The notes under the pieces were generated by a model. That model was not told the DNA's origin. It made no database searches and was given only the letters and a program-made list of their open reading frames with translations. Shown in pieces: positions 19,903 through 33,000 of a stretch of DNA of 64,000 nucleotides. Position 1 is the stretch's first letter. Each line of letters opens with the position of its first letter. Source of the stretch: Ceratobasidium sp. AG-K (Eukaryota > Basidiomycota > Agaricomycetes > Cantharellales > Ceratobasidiaceae); contig JAWNGF010000011.1 in assembly GCA_037039685.1 (NCBI GenBank), positions 1,116,001-1,180,000 on the forward strand, written 5' to 3'. Position numbers and translations under genes: made by a program.

Positions 19903-22509
19903 TTAGATCTTGGCCTTAGCTGCCACGCCCGTTTCGGAAAACAACGCATATAGCTCGCCCGCGGCACGATTAATCTCAGCCTTAAACTCGGCCGAGGGCA
20001 TCTCCTTACGGCAGGTAATTGTATACTGCGTGCGGTCGTTGTACCCCGTCATGTATGCTACCCCGAACTAAGATAAATGGTTAGACAAATAGCTTAAACT
20101 TTGGAAACCTGGACGTACCCCGTCTGGAACAACTTCTCCCTACACTCACTCATTAGTAACGCCCGGAGCGAATCGACGAGACTACTCACCCAACCGTACG
20201 TAGGGAAGTGTTTACTGAAAATCGCACTCGTGCTCAGCGTCCATTTAGCTCCTCGCTGGTACAGCGGATCCGAAAACAGCGCAGGCATACTCTCGCCTTG
20301 ATCGGCCCGGACGAGGTGTCTCAACCCTAATTCAAATTAGTCACTCTCCAAATCAATAAAATGATGTGCACTTACCAAACATATGCCGGTCCACACCCAC
20401 CGCGTTCCCGGCTTCACGCGCACGCTGAATGTGCACCTTGGCAGCGTCCCTAAACAACTCGACCTTTTTCTGCGCTGAAACTACCCACCAAGAACTCACG
20501 TCAACATCCAACTGGATTCCAAAACAGACCACGCACCATCCGCCGAATCCATAGCCTCGACGAAACTCTTCACTTCGTTGCTCACAACGCGAATCGTCTC
20601 GGTCCGGCCCTTGCGGAACTTGCGCGTCGTAGCAGCTTCGTACGTACCCGCCAATTCGCCTTTTCCGTCCCGCCCAACGCCGGGGACTTTACCCGTCTTG
20701 GTAAGCCGCCAGAACGCGAGTTGGATGGTGAGCTGGGCCCAGCTGTCGGGTGAAACGTTGAACGCTTTGATGGCGTCTTTGCCGTATGGGACGAGGAGGT
20801 ACTCGAGGGCTTGCGAGTTGACGAGTTCGGAGCCTGCTTTGCGAGCAGATTGGATGGCGGTTTCGATTTCGGGGGTAAGGGTAAAGTCGAGAGGGGTTGG
20901 AGAGGAAGTGGCAGTAGCGGATGAAGTATGAGGGAACGAGGTAGAATGTAGGTCGGTAAGGACTTCGTCGCAGAGCCTGACGGTAGGCGTGCCTGGATCG
21001 AAATACGCGTTAGATTCGCGGGCTTTGGATGAAGGCACAACTAACCGTCCATAACGCTGTGTTCTCCCATGAATCCCGCTTTGCCGTCGTCGAATACTAT
21101 GAATTGGCAAGGCTTGTCGACCCTATGTTGCGATCGTCAACACTCCAAGTCTGCTCGTATATTTATCTAAACTCACCAGCGGTTGCCGAGCTCCTCGCCT
21201 TTCACACCTCCATGCCACGGTGCCCTCGAGAACTCTACGGGACCTTGGGGCTTTCCTTGATCCAAACACACGATAAACGCGCATGATTCGATGGCTTCAA
21301 GAATAGGGATGTTAGATGGTATGTCCCTCAGTGCTTGGTAATCCTGCATGCGATCATAAGAAATGACAAAAATTATGAATATTACGTGACTTGCCTTGGC
21401 CCACACGTCTCGGTTGTTCGAAGTCAAAACACCAACGCCAGGCGCAGCTTCTTTCGAATGGTCGTAGATGTACTGGAACTGCCTACCGGAAGTCAAGTCA
21501 GCTTGGAGTGATCTTCATTTGATCAGCGATATTACGTACTTCTCCAATTCTTCGGTGCCTAGCATCCCCGCATCTACCTTCCACAATCTTCCGTTCCGCA
21601 TCACGACGATATGGCCAGAGTCCCCCGTATCTCCAGCTTTGGCGAAAGACACGCTAAAGTCTTTCCCGTCTGTTCCAGGAATGCGACAGCAGTCAAACAT
21701 CCATCTAGTGAGATCAATTAGAAATGACGAGACAAATCATCAACGTCTGTGAGAGAGACGCGTTGGAGGAGAAATACGCGTACCGCCAGGTATCCATGCA
21801 CATTGGCCCCTCCTTTGTCGCGTCTGGGGCGATTTCTCCGCGCTTTAGCCGCTGACGGAAGAGCATTGCCGATCGAGTGAGGGCTGCTGCTCTGTGAACC
21901 GGGGTCTGAGGTAGATGCGATGGGTGCGGCGTAAATCCATCTGTACGAACAGTATTAGCAAAGCGAGTGTATGCAGTCGGGTGCACTTGCAATAGTAGGA
22001 CACGTTGACTACAACCTGGATGTAGCGGCGTTAGCGGGTGATCACGGATTTGTGCAAGGGATCATACCGAGTCACGATATGTGAGATACGCGGCCTAGTC
22101 TCTATTAGCTCTGCAAATTGTAGATGAGTGTAATGCTCACGTCGTCCCACCACTCTTCCAACCAGCTACTCCCAATCTTGTCCTTTTCCGCCTTGCGCTG
22201 GAGCAACCTCTCCTGTAGTTTCTTTCCGAGTCCAGCAGTCCTAAGCTCCTCGATTTTGGACTCGACAGCCGCAAGCTCCTCGTTGGTCCTCGCCAGTGGC
22301 TTCAGAGACGTCTTGAGTCGGTCGAGGGATGCATCGAGATCCGGAACAGGAAGTGAAGGTAGAGCAGCCTCGCCTGCAAATGTTTTCGTATTGGGAAGTG
22401 GCGCTGGGGCACGAGATTTCCAGTCGGCAGGACGGGTAACCATCGTAGCAGCAGTGCGATTGAGACGTAGAGATGGTGAACGGAGTGCAGTTCTAGTCCT
22501 CGCAAGCAT
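19903..22509 (-). CDS. Carnitine O-acetyltransferase
   Basis: Transfers acetyl groups between CoA and carnitine so that acetyl units can cross organelle membranes; needed for growth on fatty acids or C2 compounds. The start MLARTRTALRSPSLRLNRTA is a basic, Arg/Ser-rich mitochondrial presequence. A second in-frame ATG (MVTRPADWKS, ending at 22443) would give a form lacking it. Family motifs follow: LPSLPVPDLDASLDRL, SSWLEEWWDD, PMCMDTWRWMFDCCRIPG, the catalytic histidine in GEHSVMDGTP, and DPLYQRGAKWTLSTSAI. The protein ends AKAKI, resembling the peroxisomal SKL-type signal (yeast Cat2 ends AKL). It is built from about ten exons with short introns. Head-to-head with prenylcysteine oxidase, about 800 bp apart. 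No missing catalytic residue is seen. Confidence 0.93.
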
Positions 22510-23311
22510 TGTCGTGGCCGGGATGAAATATCGTGAAATGTCGTGCAAGCGCCCGCTTCGGCTCTCGGTTCTGCCGGAATCCCGGGTGTTGGTCCAAAGG
22601 CCATATTGAGATGACCTAATCGTCAACGCACGGGCCACCACGGAAGCATTCAAAAGCCCCCTGCGATGCTCCCATGTTCTTTACCACTCTGGCCTTTTGG
22701 CTTAGATCAAGTGTAGTATCTGTTCTTTTAGTCTTAATCGACTAAACGGTGGCATTGCCACCTAATTCGATTATTCAATTTTTGCCGCCCGGGTGGTTGC
22801 TCCTCTGCTTGCACGAGCAATTACAAGATGACCTTGCCCTTACAGTACCGGCTTGTGTCGTCGCGGGATTTCTCTTTTCTTTTTCAACCTTCTTGGGCCT
22901 AACCCTAGACTCCTGTAGCTACACTTCCTATTGCTGGTTTGCCTAATTCTTATTTGATCGATCCGGACTTTACGGCCCTTGATCGTCTCATCCACCACAG
23001 CCATTCCAAGGGTCGGAATTCGAGTAGCACAGATACACAACAAAGGTCCAATCCTGACTTCTGACTGAAACTTCTGTGCGCTACTTCCACCAAATTTGTG
23101 TGGCCCGAAGTGAGCTTAAAAATAGCTTCGCGGTGCAGTCCACGCGACTCCCGGCTTCTGAGCCCAACATCTGTCAAAGGAGACTCGGCATCAAGATTTA
23201 TTTTGCACATTACACCCTTGATCCTCCCAACTCTGCCATGATCAACAACAAGTTGCCATAGTGTATAAAGCCGGTGTGCTTGGGATTTATGGTCGACATT
23301 TTCCCTTCGCC
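22510..23311. other. Divergent intergenic region
   Basis: About 800 nt between the starts of carnitine acetyltransferase (minus) and prenylcysteine oxidase (plus). In-frame upstream codons of the transferase run to 22653 without a targeting-type start. The rest shows no convincing gene. Confidence 0.5.
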
Positions 23312-24996
23312 ATGCCCTTCGTTCCAACTTCGAGTTTACTTCTTCTATTACCTATAGTCAGCGGAGCTGCGTCGCTCAATGTCGCCATCGTGGGTGCAGG
23401 TGCAGGCGGGTCTTCAGCTGCTTTCTGGCTCTCGCTCGCGAAACAACGCGCAGCACCTGGGACGAACGTGTCCATAACAGTCTACGAACAAGACAACCGC
23501 ATCGGTGGTCGTAAGTTACTCTCTTTTATCCCCCTCACGTCGATTTGACGAGTCCGTAGGTAGCACAACGGTCTACCCGTACAATGACGCCTCGTACGAC
23601 CCCGTTGAACTCGGCGCATCCATATTTTCTTCTGGGAACAAAAACATGATGCGGGCTAGCACAGAATTTGGCCTTGAGCGCATTACGTTTGGAGCCGCAG
23701 TGCCCGGAACAGGCATTTGGGACGGTACCAAATTTGTTTACCGCAGCGATTTGGATGAGGATGGTTCGATATATGACGAACGATACAAGGACGGGCCGAC
23801 CACATCCGGGGCATTGTAAGCACCCTCGTCAATTCCGCCCCGAATAACGCCTCACCTACCGAACAGAATCGGGAAATTCCTCACCGCCTTTCCTAAAGTC
23901 TATTCACCCGAGCTTCCCCAGTTCCGGAACATCAGCACGTTGTCGGCATCTCTTGGATTCACCCCACTCCAGACCACCACGCTCGAGTCATACTTTGACC
24001 AAAATGGGGTGAATGCGAATTGGACAAACGAGTACATTACTTCTACAATTCGGTTCAACTATGGCCAAGACGTCAGCGCTATCAATGGGGTGGCGGGCAT
24101 GACGAGTTTGGCAGCTACTAGCGCGTATAGCGTCAAGGCTGGCAACTTCAAGGTTTTCGAGACCTTCTTGGCGAAGAGTGGAGCGAGCCTGAAGCTCAAC
24201 ACCAAGGTGTGTATATTTTACAATTCGTCGAATGAAGCGCTCAACCTTGGATATAGGTCTCGTCGATCGCCAAAGTCTCCAAACCAACTACCGGGACCAA
24301 ATACATTGTCACTGCCGGTAAAAGCATCGAAACATACGACGCGGTGATCGTCGCTGCTCCTCTCCCACTCACCAACATCAAATTCATCAACACCGTTCAG
24401 CCCTCTTCATTTCCCAAAGTCGACTATGTTCACCTTCACGTTACGCTCCTCTCTACAACCACACCCGCGCTCCTGCCAGCCTATTTCAAGGCCACTACCA
24501 ACGCGTCAGCCTTACCCGGGACAATTCTGACCACCGGCGAATATGGCGTGCAGCCCGAGTTCAACTCGATTCGGTACCAAGCCAAGATCGAGCGCAACGG
24601 TCAAACCGAGTACGTGATCAAGATCTTCTCCAAGGCCAAGATGTCGGATGCTACGCTTGCGAAGTTGTTTGGGAAGGGAAAGATTGGATGGTTGTACCGC
24701 AAGGAGGTGAGTTCCTTCACACTTGACGCCCCAGACTCAAACTAACGGTTCACTTGTAGTGGGACGCGTATCCTTACTTCCCGACTCGCTCGGATTATCC
24801 TCCGGTCAAGGTGGACCAGGGGTTGTACTATGTCAATTCGATGGAAGGCTTTTGGTCAACAATGGAGACTGAGACCATCTCGTCGCGCAACGTTGTAGAC
24901 CTGCTCTCCACAGAGCTTTTGGGCTCGGGATTATGCGGAGCAGGCGGTGCGAAGGGCCCAGTGACGGATACTTACGTTATCGGGTGGGATTGTTAG
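23312..24996 (+). CDS. Prenylcysteine oxidase (prenylcysteine lyase)
   Basis: A FAD-dependent thioether oxidase that cleaves farnesyl- or geranylgeranyl-cysteine released when prenylated proteins are degraded; secretory or vacuolar by family. The start at 23312 gives a signal peptide (MPFVPTSSLLLLLPIVSGAA), directly followed by the dinucleotide-binding motif VAIVGAGAGGSSAAFWL and the second FAD motif YEQDNRIGGR. Middle segments (YDPVELGASIF, FNYGQDVSAINGVAGM, AYSVKAGNFKVFETFL) and the C-terminal VDQGLYYVNSMEGFWSTMET match the family. About five exons; introns 50-75 nt. The last exon ends YVIGWDC at 24996. Length near 500 residues is normal. It may supply prenyl recycling for the many Rho-pathway proteins of the cell, but there is no sequence link to its neighbours. 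Confidence 0.9.
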
Positions 24997-26088
24997 CACA
25001 TTCGCATAATTGGCCTAAGTGTAACGCACCGTCGCTGTATCATTACATACTTGTCTTCTACACGGTAATCATGATTGCAAATACCGAATGCAGCTTACTG
25101 AAGAGGAGAAACTGATACCTGGAGCACTGCAACTGGCAATGCAAATACGAGTTGGTTTGCATTGGTTAGTGGTGGTGTTACTCCCACACATACTAACAGA
25201 AGCAGGCGCTTATGCGTCTGGGCTATTTCCGTTCGTACATAATATGAATCAGTCGTGAATTATTCTAAGACAGGCCGGCGTAGGCAGACCAGATGGGTGG
25301 ATGTGCACCAACTTCGCTGGCCTACAGGGCGCATACATCCCCAAGTGATATCGGATTCGCATGCCGCCGACACACGTCGGTCCAATTATATGCGCCTACG
25401 CACGGAACGGCTCGCCAAAACTATCGCTCTAAATGCCAGGGCAAGTGAACTAAAGAAATATTTGTAAGGTTATACTAGCGTAGGCCACCAACCTGAATAA
25501 AAGACTTTGAACACGTATAACCAATTTCATTTAGCGCCCGGGTATTCCTCGTCGACCGAAGCCCCAGGTACGTGATTGGTTGATTTAGCCCAAGCAACAC
25601 GTTACCATTGTTTCGCCAGGCGAAATCGATACAGATAAGCTTCAAGACACAGTGACCACACAACCTGGTCGCTCAGCTCGTGTCTCTTCCTCGTCATTCC
25701 GGCTCGGAAATCTGCAAGACCCCATTGCCCTACGGCGTCTAATATTGCCAGTTGGGTGCGCAAGTTGTAGTTCTCGCGCCGACCCACCGAGGTGTGTTCC
25801 GAGGCTACCATCCCGAAACGCTACGCTTTGGGAGTTGGGATACATATGTAGGGTCGCTCCATTGGCCTATAACGTATATGACGGGATGCTGACAAGCTAT
25901 AAATTTCCTCAACCTGGTAGAGAGAACTTGCAAAACATTATTACCCGCCCCCACCAGACCTGTATCCTAATATCAGATTCTCTCGTTCTCCGACGTATTG
26001 AGTGTCGCATCAAATCCATTCCGACCTTCGCAGAATAAAGCAGAACATTGAAGGAACCATCAACATACATCGACCCGTTCGCGCAGCA
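24997..26088. other. Intergenic region
   Basis: About 1.1 kb between prenylcysteine oxidase and the first kinase gene. Overlapping short open stretches on both strands (25245-26040) show no domain, no consistent splice signals and no protein-like character. I see no gene here. Confidence 0.5.
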
Positions 26089-29000
26089 ATGCAACCTCTG
26101 GATTCATCCTCTGGGTCGTCTCAAAGGGGCGGGCTGATCGGCAGCGGGACGGTAAGGGATTGATACACTGAGCATTAATAACAACTTCACATAATTTTAA
26201 CTGTTGTTTTACGTATGCAGTCACTTGACGAGATTATCGCCGCTCTGGCTAAACGCAATTGTTTAGACATCACGCCCTCGATCAACTTGGCCCTATGTGG
26301 CGAACACCCGATCGCTTCAGGTGGATTCTGCGATGTTTACCGTGGAGAATTGAATAATGGCACCCCAGTGGCGATCAAAGTATTAAGAATCTACGATAGG
26401 CCAGGGCGGGAAAATGAGAAGGAGAAGATACTTAAGGTATTGGTATAGTGTCCATTAATTGCAGTTCTACTAACACCTCGACACATGTGGAAAGCGCGCA
26501 GCAAGAGAAATGTACCACTGGTCGAGGCTGAACCATCATAACATACTTCCCTTGATGGGGTTAGCTATCTTTCGTGGGCGCTTATCTATGATCTCGGGAT
26601 GGATGGGTCATGGAGATCTCAGGTCGTATCTCGAAACTAATTCAGAAGTGAATCGGATGGACCTTGTAAGTTATCCTTGCCGATTAACAGCCAAAGACTC
26701 ATGCGATTGTCAAGTGTCTTGGCGTATGTGCTGGGCTGCGTTATATCCATAAAAAGGGGATGGTTGGTCGCTCAACATATTGGAAATGAGCGAGGAATAG
26801 TTGACAAATAGCTCTGTTGTGTAGGTTCATGGCGACTTGAAAGCAGTAAGTATTTTCACGAAAGCGACCGGCCGGGGATTTGGCCTTGGGATTGATTTAT
26901 ACAATTCTCAGGCGAACGTCATGGTTTCGCCTGGTGGGGTGGCCATGCTTGCCGACTTTGGAAACTCTCAATTGAAGGACCTCACGTTGAAGTTTACCAA
27001 TACAACACAGTGTGGTCGTTCTATTCGGTGGACGGTAGGTAGTTACGGCAATCAATTCTTATTATCATTAATTTCCCGCCACAGGCTCCGGAGCTGCTTC
27101 ACGAGGAAAATGGGCCTGAAGTGAGCAAAGAGGCCGATGTGTATGCGTACGGAATGGTGTGTCTAAATGATATTCAGGGGAATTCTCGCTCACCTGCCCC
27201 GTTTATAATCAATGACCCTAGACGGTACTGGTCTGTCTAAAATCTTACTCGATTAGATAACGCAGCTAATATTTTACATAAGGAAACCCTCACTGGCAAG
27301 GTTCCGTACCAGGAATTCACTGAAAACAGGCTCATATTTGTGATTGCATTAAAAAAACAACTCCCCACGCGCCCACCGGTTATTACGAACGACGGACTGT
27401 GGAATATATTGGTATCGTGCTGGACCCGACAGCCTTCCGAGCGGCCCAGTATTAAGGATGTGAAGCGTCGGCTACGAATCCTTGCGCCTCAGCTCTGGGA
27501 ATCAAACTTGGCCTCCAATGGTGCTGCTACACCCGCCCCGCTCCAATCATCACACTCGCTCACTATGGGAATGCCCGAACCTACACCATGGAGCGACCCA
27601 TCAAATCGCCGACGCCGTGATGCCGAAGATGCGGCTATGAGCGCGCATGCGAGGGCTTTAGAACAGGCGAGGAAGCTCCAGGCAGGTGAGGATGATGACT
27701 CGGAGGAAGAAGGGTCGGTACAGCGTGGGTTGGGTTTAAATAAGTTACAAAGCTATTTATTAACTGTAGTTTCTAGGTTTAATTCGGCGCAGGTTTGGTG
27801 ACCAGAGTGGGCAGAGCTTCTCCGACGACGAGGATAGCGAAGAAGAGGAGTCAACCGCAGAATCGAGCAGTGAGGAGCCAGAGAGTACCACTTCCAGCGT
27901 GCAATCACGAATACATTACTCTCATCACGACAGCGACAATCAAACTCGCAGCTTGGGGGCTGATGTTCCGACTATCTGGATAAGATCTCCGGTATGTTCT
28001 TCCGTTACCATTCTCCCACCTATCTCAATTCACATCGTGCGTCGTGCAGTCGAATTCAGAGGCTTCCTATACCCATTCAATCTCGGACGGCGAGAACATG
28101 CCAAATCCCGAAGAACACAGGAATGGTTATCATGCAGATAAAGCAAGCAACCTTGGGGGCGGATTACCAGGCCCCAACGATATTCCAGAAGTTTCAAATA
28201 TACCCATCCCCATCCTTTCCTTGCCATATGAGTCGCTTGATTCTTTCCCAGCACCATATTCGCATATCCCTCGAAGTATTCGGCATCTGGTACGAAAACG
28301 TTTTATGCACTGTTCTGACGAGAACTCCATGCGGCGGCATCTCCCAGATATTGCTGGAATGGAGAGACAACGCCAAGCCCCTATGCGCAGTCCAGCGGGA
28401 AGCAACCCTGGTAGCTCCAACCCATCGTATAACTCGGGCGGCAAATCAGGTCTTAAATCAGGTCGTGGGTCGGGCTACAATTCTGCGAACAGCACCCGTC
28501 GTGTATCTTTTTCCCCCTCTCTGCCACCTTCGATCATGACGCCAGGTTCGAGGTCTCCACCCGAAGTGCAGAATTTGTCAAACCTCGCTGCCGTGCCATT
28601 GGCTACTGCCAGTTTAGCTTCTGATATCAACATATATTCATTCCCGAGTCTGCAGTTTCATGCGGAAGCCGAGTTGGATGGCGGTGGTGGGGTTCCTGAT
28701 CTCAGATATCCTTGGCCAAATCCTACACACAGACTACGTTCCACTTCAGCTCCAACCATGTCGGAGGAACATGGAGCGCCCAGCTCCTCCCAAGTAATGC
28801 CAGCCTGGTCGGTACCATCAGCCAATAGTGGCGGACCGTCGGAGCTTCACGGAGCGGGGATCACCCGTACACCAGCTTATCAGGCGCCTATGGCCCCTCG
28901 CATATCGAATAAACCTCTGCCAGAACAGCCTGGGCCCTATTTTCGGCCCCAGACACAACATTACTTTCAATATTCCAATAAAGCAGAAATGGAGTTGGAA

Positions 29001-29315
29001 ATTGATGGCCTGAGAAACGCCCCCGGTCTGAATCGTCAAGTACCAATCACAATCACGGGGGCCGTTTTTCCTAGTCTTCCTATTGTGCCCAACCAGCCCT
29101 TATCCCAACAACCTAAGGGCATGCATCTGCGTCACCCACAACCCAGCTCAGTTGATCGTAAGACGAGTACAAGGGTTCAAGTTGAGTATTTCAACGCTTT
29201 GCGCGACCGCCAAGGTATCGAGCGGCAGCGCCAGTGGGATAATAGACAGACCGGTTACGTGGATACGGAACGTAGTCGGTCGCCCTCCCCACGGGAACGC
29301 ATTAGGTGGCAGTAA
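26089..29315 (+). CDS. Non-RD protein kinase (TKL-like) with long disordered tail
   Basis: A tyrosine-kinase-like (TKL-type) Ser/Thr kinase of a family expanded in Agaricomycetes. Exon 1 (26089..26151) encodes a short Ser/Gly-rich start. The kinase domain follows: glycine loop IASGGFCDVYRG, ATP-binding lysine in VAIKVLRIY, hinge region SMISGWMGHGDLRSYL, catalytic loop VHGDLKANVMV, ADFGNS and TAPELL. The residue before the catalytic Asp is Gly (HGD), so it is a non-RD kinase. After the C-lobe (ERPSIKDVKRRL) comes a long acidic Ser/Glu region and a Pro/Ser/Gly-rich tail of over 400 residues ending ERIRWQ. It lacks the post-kinase domain of the two kinases at 36-41 kb but shares their VAIKxLRxY signature. 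Key catalytic residues are present, so it is probably active. Substrate unknown. Confidence 0.82.
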
Positions 29316-30003
29316 TCTAGGGATGCGCCTGTGGTTCTAGTTCAGATGAGGAAGATTGAGCGAATGGACATTCGTTTACAGGAAATCCGCTTTGAATGCG
29401 ATAGTGTTTTGTTAACTTCTGCATGTCCTTTGGGTCCGATCTGTGTTCTCGTGTCAACTCCCGTACATGCGTTATCCATATAACATGGTTATGGTGGACA
29501 ATTTTGAAAGTACAACGTACTAGTACACGTTCGCGGGACCGTTCATATAATCTGTGGGCACAGACGTGGACACCGATACCAGGCCCATGCGATTAAACTT
29601 GTCCACACTTTTCATTCGGTCTCGACACTGTCCTAATTACTGGGTTTGCGTAGAGCTGCGTCTGGCTAGCATATAGCACTTATTGCCAAGTGAATTCAAG
29701 CACTCCCATGGTGGGAGGACTTAGGAGTAGTGCACAGTGAGACATATGCTACTGGTTACGGCCAGAGCATCGTAAAACACTTCCTTACAGTAACTGAGCT
29801 TGTTTGATTCCGAAGGTACTCGAGGACACTATATGGATGAATTGATCGCGCATATATTCATCTACGAAAGTTAATATTGATTGTAGCATCGGGAAGCGAT
29901 AGGAAGCAATACAGTTATGTGGGTGAGATCAACAAGCCGCAGTCGCATACAGAAACGGCCAAACAGAACAAACAGAACAAAATGAAAGCAAAAATAAAAC
30001 CCA
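29316..30003. other. Convergent intergenic region
   Basis: About 690 nt between the stops of the plus-strand kinase and the minus-strand RhoGEF. It should hold both 3' UTRs. No coding sequence is recognised. Confidence 0.5.
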
Positions 30004-33000
30004 CTATGCCTTGGGGGCTGACGCGTCCGATGTGCGCGGCGGCGCAGCCAGTCGTACCGCCATCACTTTGTCGTCTGACACAATGATGATTTCGTCTCGC
30101 TCATGTGCGCGTCGTTGTCTATGATGGGGGTGACCATATGCGGCCATATGTGGAGCATGTCCATACACCGAGCCGTATTGACTATACGTATTGTGTCCGT
30201 ACTGGTTATACCCCTGAACTGTAGAGTGGCTTCCATACGAGTGCAGTGTGGTCGAGCCACTCCTAATCGAACTTGCTGAGCTTACGGGAGAGTTCATCGC
30301 GTTCATCGAGTTCATGACCGAGGGCTGGGTGTCGGCAAATAATAGGCGTAGGTTGTTGCCGCGAATGACTTGCACAAGCGAGCCATCATCCACGTGTCGA
30401 ATTTCGATGAACGTGGGATCGAATGCCATGACATAGGGGTAGTGAAGTGCTGCAAAGTATTTAAGCACCTGCCTCTAGCATGTGCCATGCTCACTTACCG
30501 AATGCAGTTGGAGAACCCTCCCAATAAATAGTAAAATTCCGTTTTGACCTCCACCCGCTCTTGTTCACATAAAAGGCAAATTCTGAGGTCCAGATTTAGC
30601 AATCAATTCGGAGGAAATAAACCATTGCTCACCTGTATAACACAACAAAAACTCTCCATCTATCCTATAGATGTTCAACGGGCGTACGTCCTCGCGCTTT
30701 TGCACAAAGTCGAGCGAAGCGTCCGCGGGATCCAACAGGACCTGGGTATCCAGCGTCTCGAGGTCGACAATCTCAAAGCCCTTGGTGCAAGCCACGCAGA
30801 GCTTTGTTTTCAGGAAGTGGATCGAATGAGACTCGGTGGGAATGTAAAACTCCTGTATAACTAATCAGGATTGTGTCATATGGGTCAATGGAGCGACGTA
30901 CCTTGAACACCTTGAGCGTGTCATTTCCGCCCTGTAGCAGCTTCTTGAACGTCGGTTTGTTCTTTCCACGGATGCTTTGGTCAATCGGCTCCAGCGTCTT
31001 GATCGTGCTTGACAGCGAGCTCGCCTTGACCACGCATACTAGCGTCCGGCCCAGGCAGTACCCAGCCTTGAAGAACGACGTATGGGACGAGATACGCTTC
31101 ATCCGCTTCATTGGGTCCGCAAAGTCGAGTGCGTCGAGGGGAAATGTGAGTACCGAACGTTCTGCACCACGTAATTAGTCTCAAATTGCAAATATGAGTT
31201 GGCACTGACCTGAGAGCACGACCAGTAGCTGATACTCCTCGAGCACGTCGATCTGCTGCACATCCGGCAACTCGATCGCCTTGACTGGCGTCCTATTCTG
31301 ACCCTCGTATAATGACTGAAAGTATATCCCCACATCCGTCCCATACGCTATCCGTCGGCCATAGTCTACCACCCTGTCAACACCAATCCGAACGCAAATA
31401 TAATGTTACTCACCATACGGCACCGAGCAATTAACCTTCGCTGGCCCCACAAATACGTCCTCGCTCAGCATGAATGTATCAAACACCATGCTTCGCTCGC
31501 GCATAGCATCCTGCTGTGCCGTAATATGCTCGACCCATTTTCGGCGTGCGACAACGGTTGGGGCCCATAGCGTAAGCGAATACTGCAAAGACGTTATTCC
31601 CGCCCGATTAGGAAGTGAATCATACGTACACCCTTCTTGCCAAGATGGGAGACTGTGAATTGGTAGCCGGATTTTTGCGAGTCGGGGCGTATGGGTACGG
31701 CGGGCGAAGGAGCGCCGTGAGTGGAGCCGTTCGAGTTGCGCCTAATGAGGGCTCCACGAGGCTTTGCCGACCGGGCAGCATGTTCCTCGGGCGTCGAAAC
31801 GACCAAGAGCTCAAGTGGAATAGGCTACGAATACGATAAAGCCCAACTTCCAGGATGAAGATATTAACACCCACCCGCCTAAACACCTTGAGCTGCTCCT
31901 GCTTGTTGACGGTCTTGCTCTTCACCATTAGCAGCGCATGGTCAAATAAGAATATCTGCAAATCCCCATTCTCATTCGCCGCCCCTCCTCGCCTCTTCAG
32001 CGGGCCCTTGTAGACGAGCTGACGTTGTTCATCTTTCAATCTGAGGTCCTGCAAACTCATTAGAAGCAACCCCAAAGCAACCCATCGCGACATACCACTT
32101 CCTCGCCGGGCCTGTACACCAAACCCTTGTCCAACTGAAGCAAATTGAACCGGTTCTCCGTCTTGCCGCTCTCCTCGTTCACCTTGCCCAAAAACTCGCG
32201 CACGATTTTGACCACTTTGGGAATCGCGATCCGATCCGGGTTATCCTCGGGCGTATGCTTGAGCACTACCTCGAGCAACAGGGGGTACCGTGCCAGCCTC
32301 GTTGTGGGTTTAGTCAAGTACCCGTTCAACTCGAGTTTCCGGCTCTCGGGCAAGCGTTCGACCGTTTCCACAAACGCCGCAAATGCGGGGTTCGTCGACT
32401 TTTCCTTTTCGAACTCGTACTTGCCGTACAGTTGATGTTTGCCATATTGCACGAATGGCTGGAAGTGCGGGACGAGTTCGGAGAAGATGTCGCCGATGGT
32501 TTCAACAACCGGATAGGCGTTTTGGCGCTTGGTGAGCAGGTCGCGTAGACGAGTATTGACATCGAGAATGTCTTCGATATTCCAAAACACCTGCTGCACA
32601 AAGTCGATTCGCCGTTCGGGTGGAATGACCTCTTCGGTGCGGAGCGGTTCCATCCAGCGCTAGAGGAAGAGCATGAGAAGAATGACGAGGAACAACGCAA
32701 GAGGGACAAACATCGCGAAGATACTCCAGATCGCGCACGAAGTCCCGTTCGGTGTATATGACCTCGTTGATCGCTTCCTGGCGCTTCTTTTCCTGGTCGC
32801 TTACGCTGTCCACGACCTCTTGAGGCACGGAATGAACCCATAGCTGACCGGGTTCCTATCACAGGATGAATACGCGCAGGGAATAAGCATTGACCGACGT
32901 ACCTTGAGCCCATGATCGATCAAACTCTCTTTGCTAGAGTTTCCTTTGAGTTTTGAAGAGAGTGCTATGCTTCCACCGGCAATCGTGGTTCCGCTCAGAC

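Noticed and set aside
22510..22653. Upstream in-frame start for carnitine acetyltransferase
   Set aside because: It would add a segment before the mitochondrial presequence that starts at 22509 and bury the targeting signal.
28044..28141. Separate gene starting near 28044
   Set aside because: The frame is joined by a gtatg...gcag intron to the upstream kinase and forms its disordered tail.
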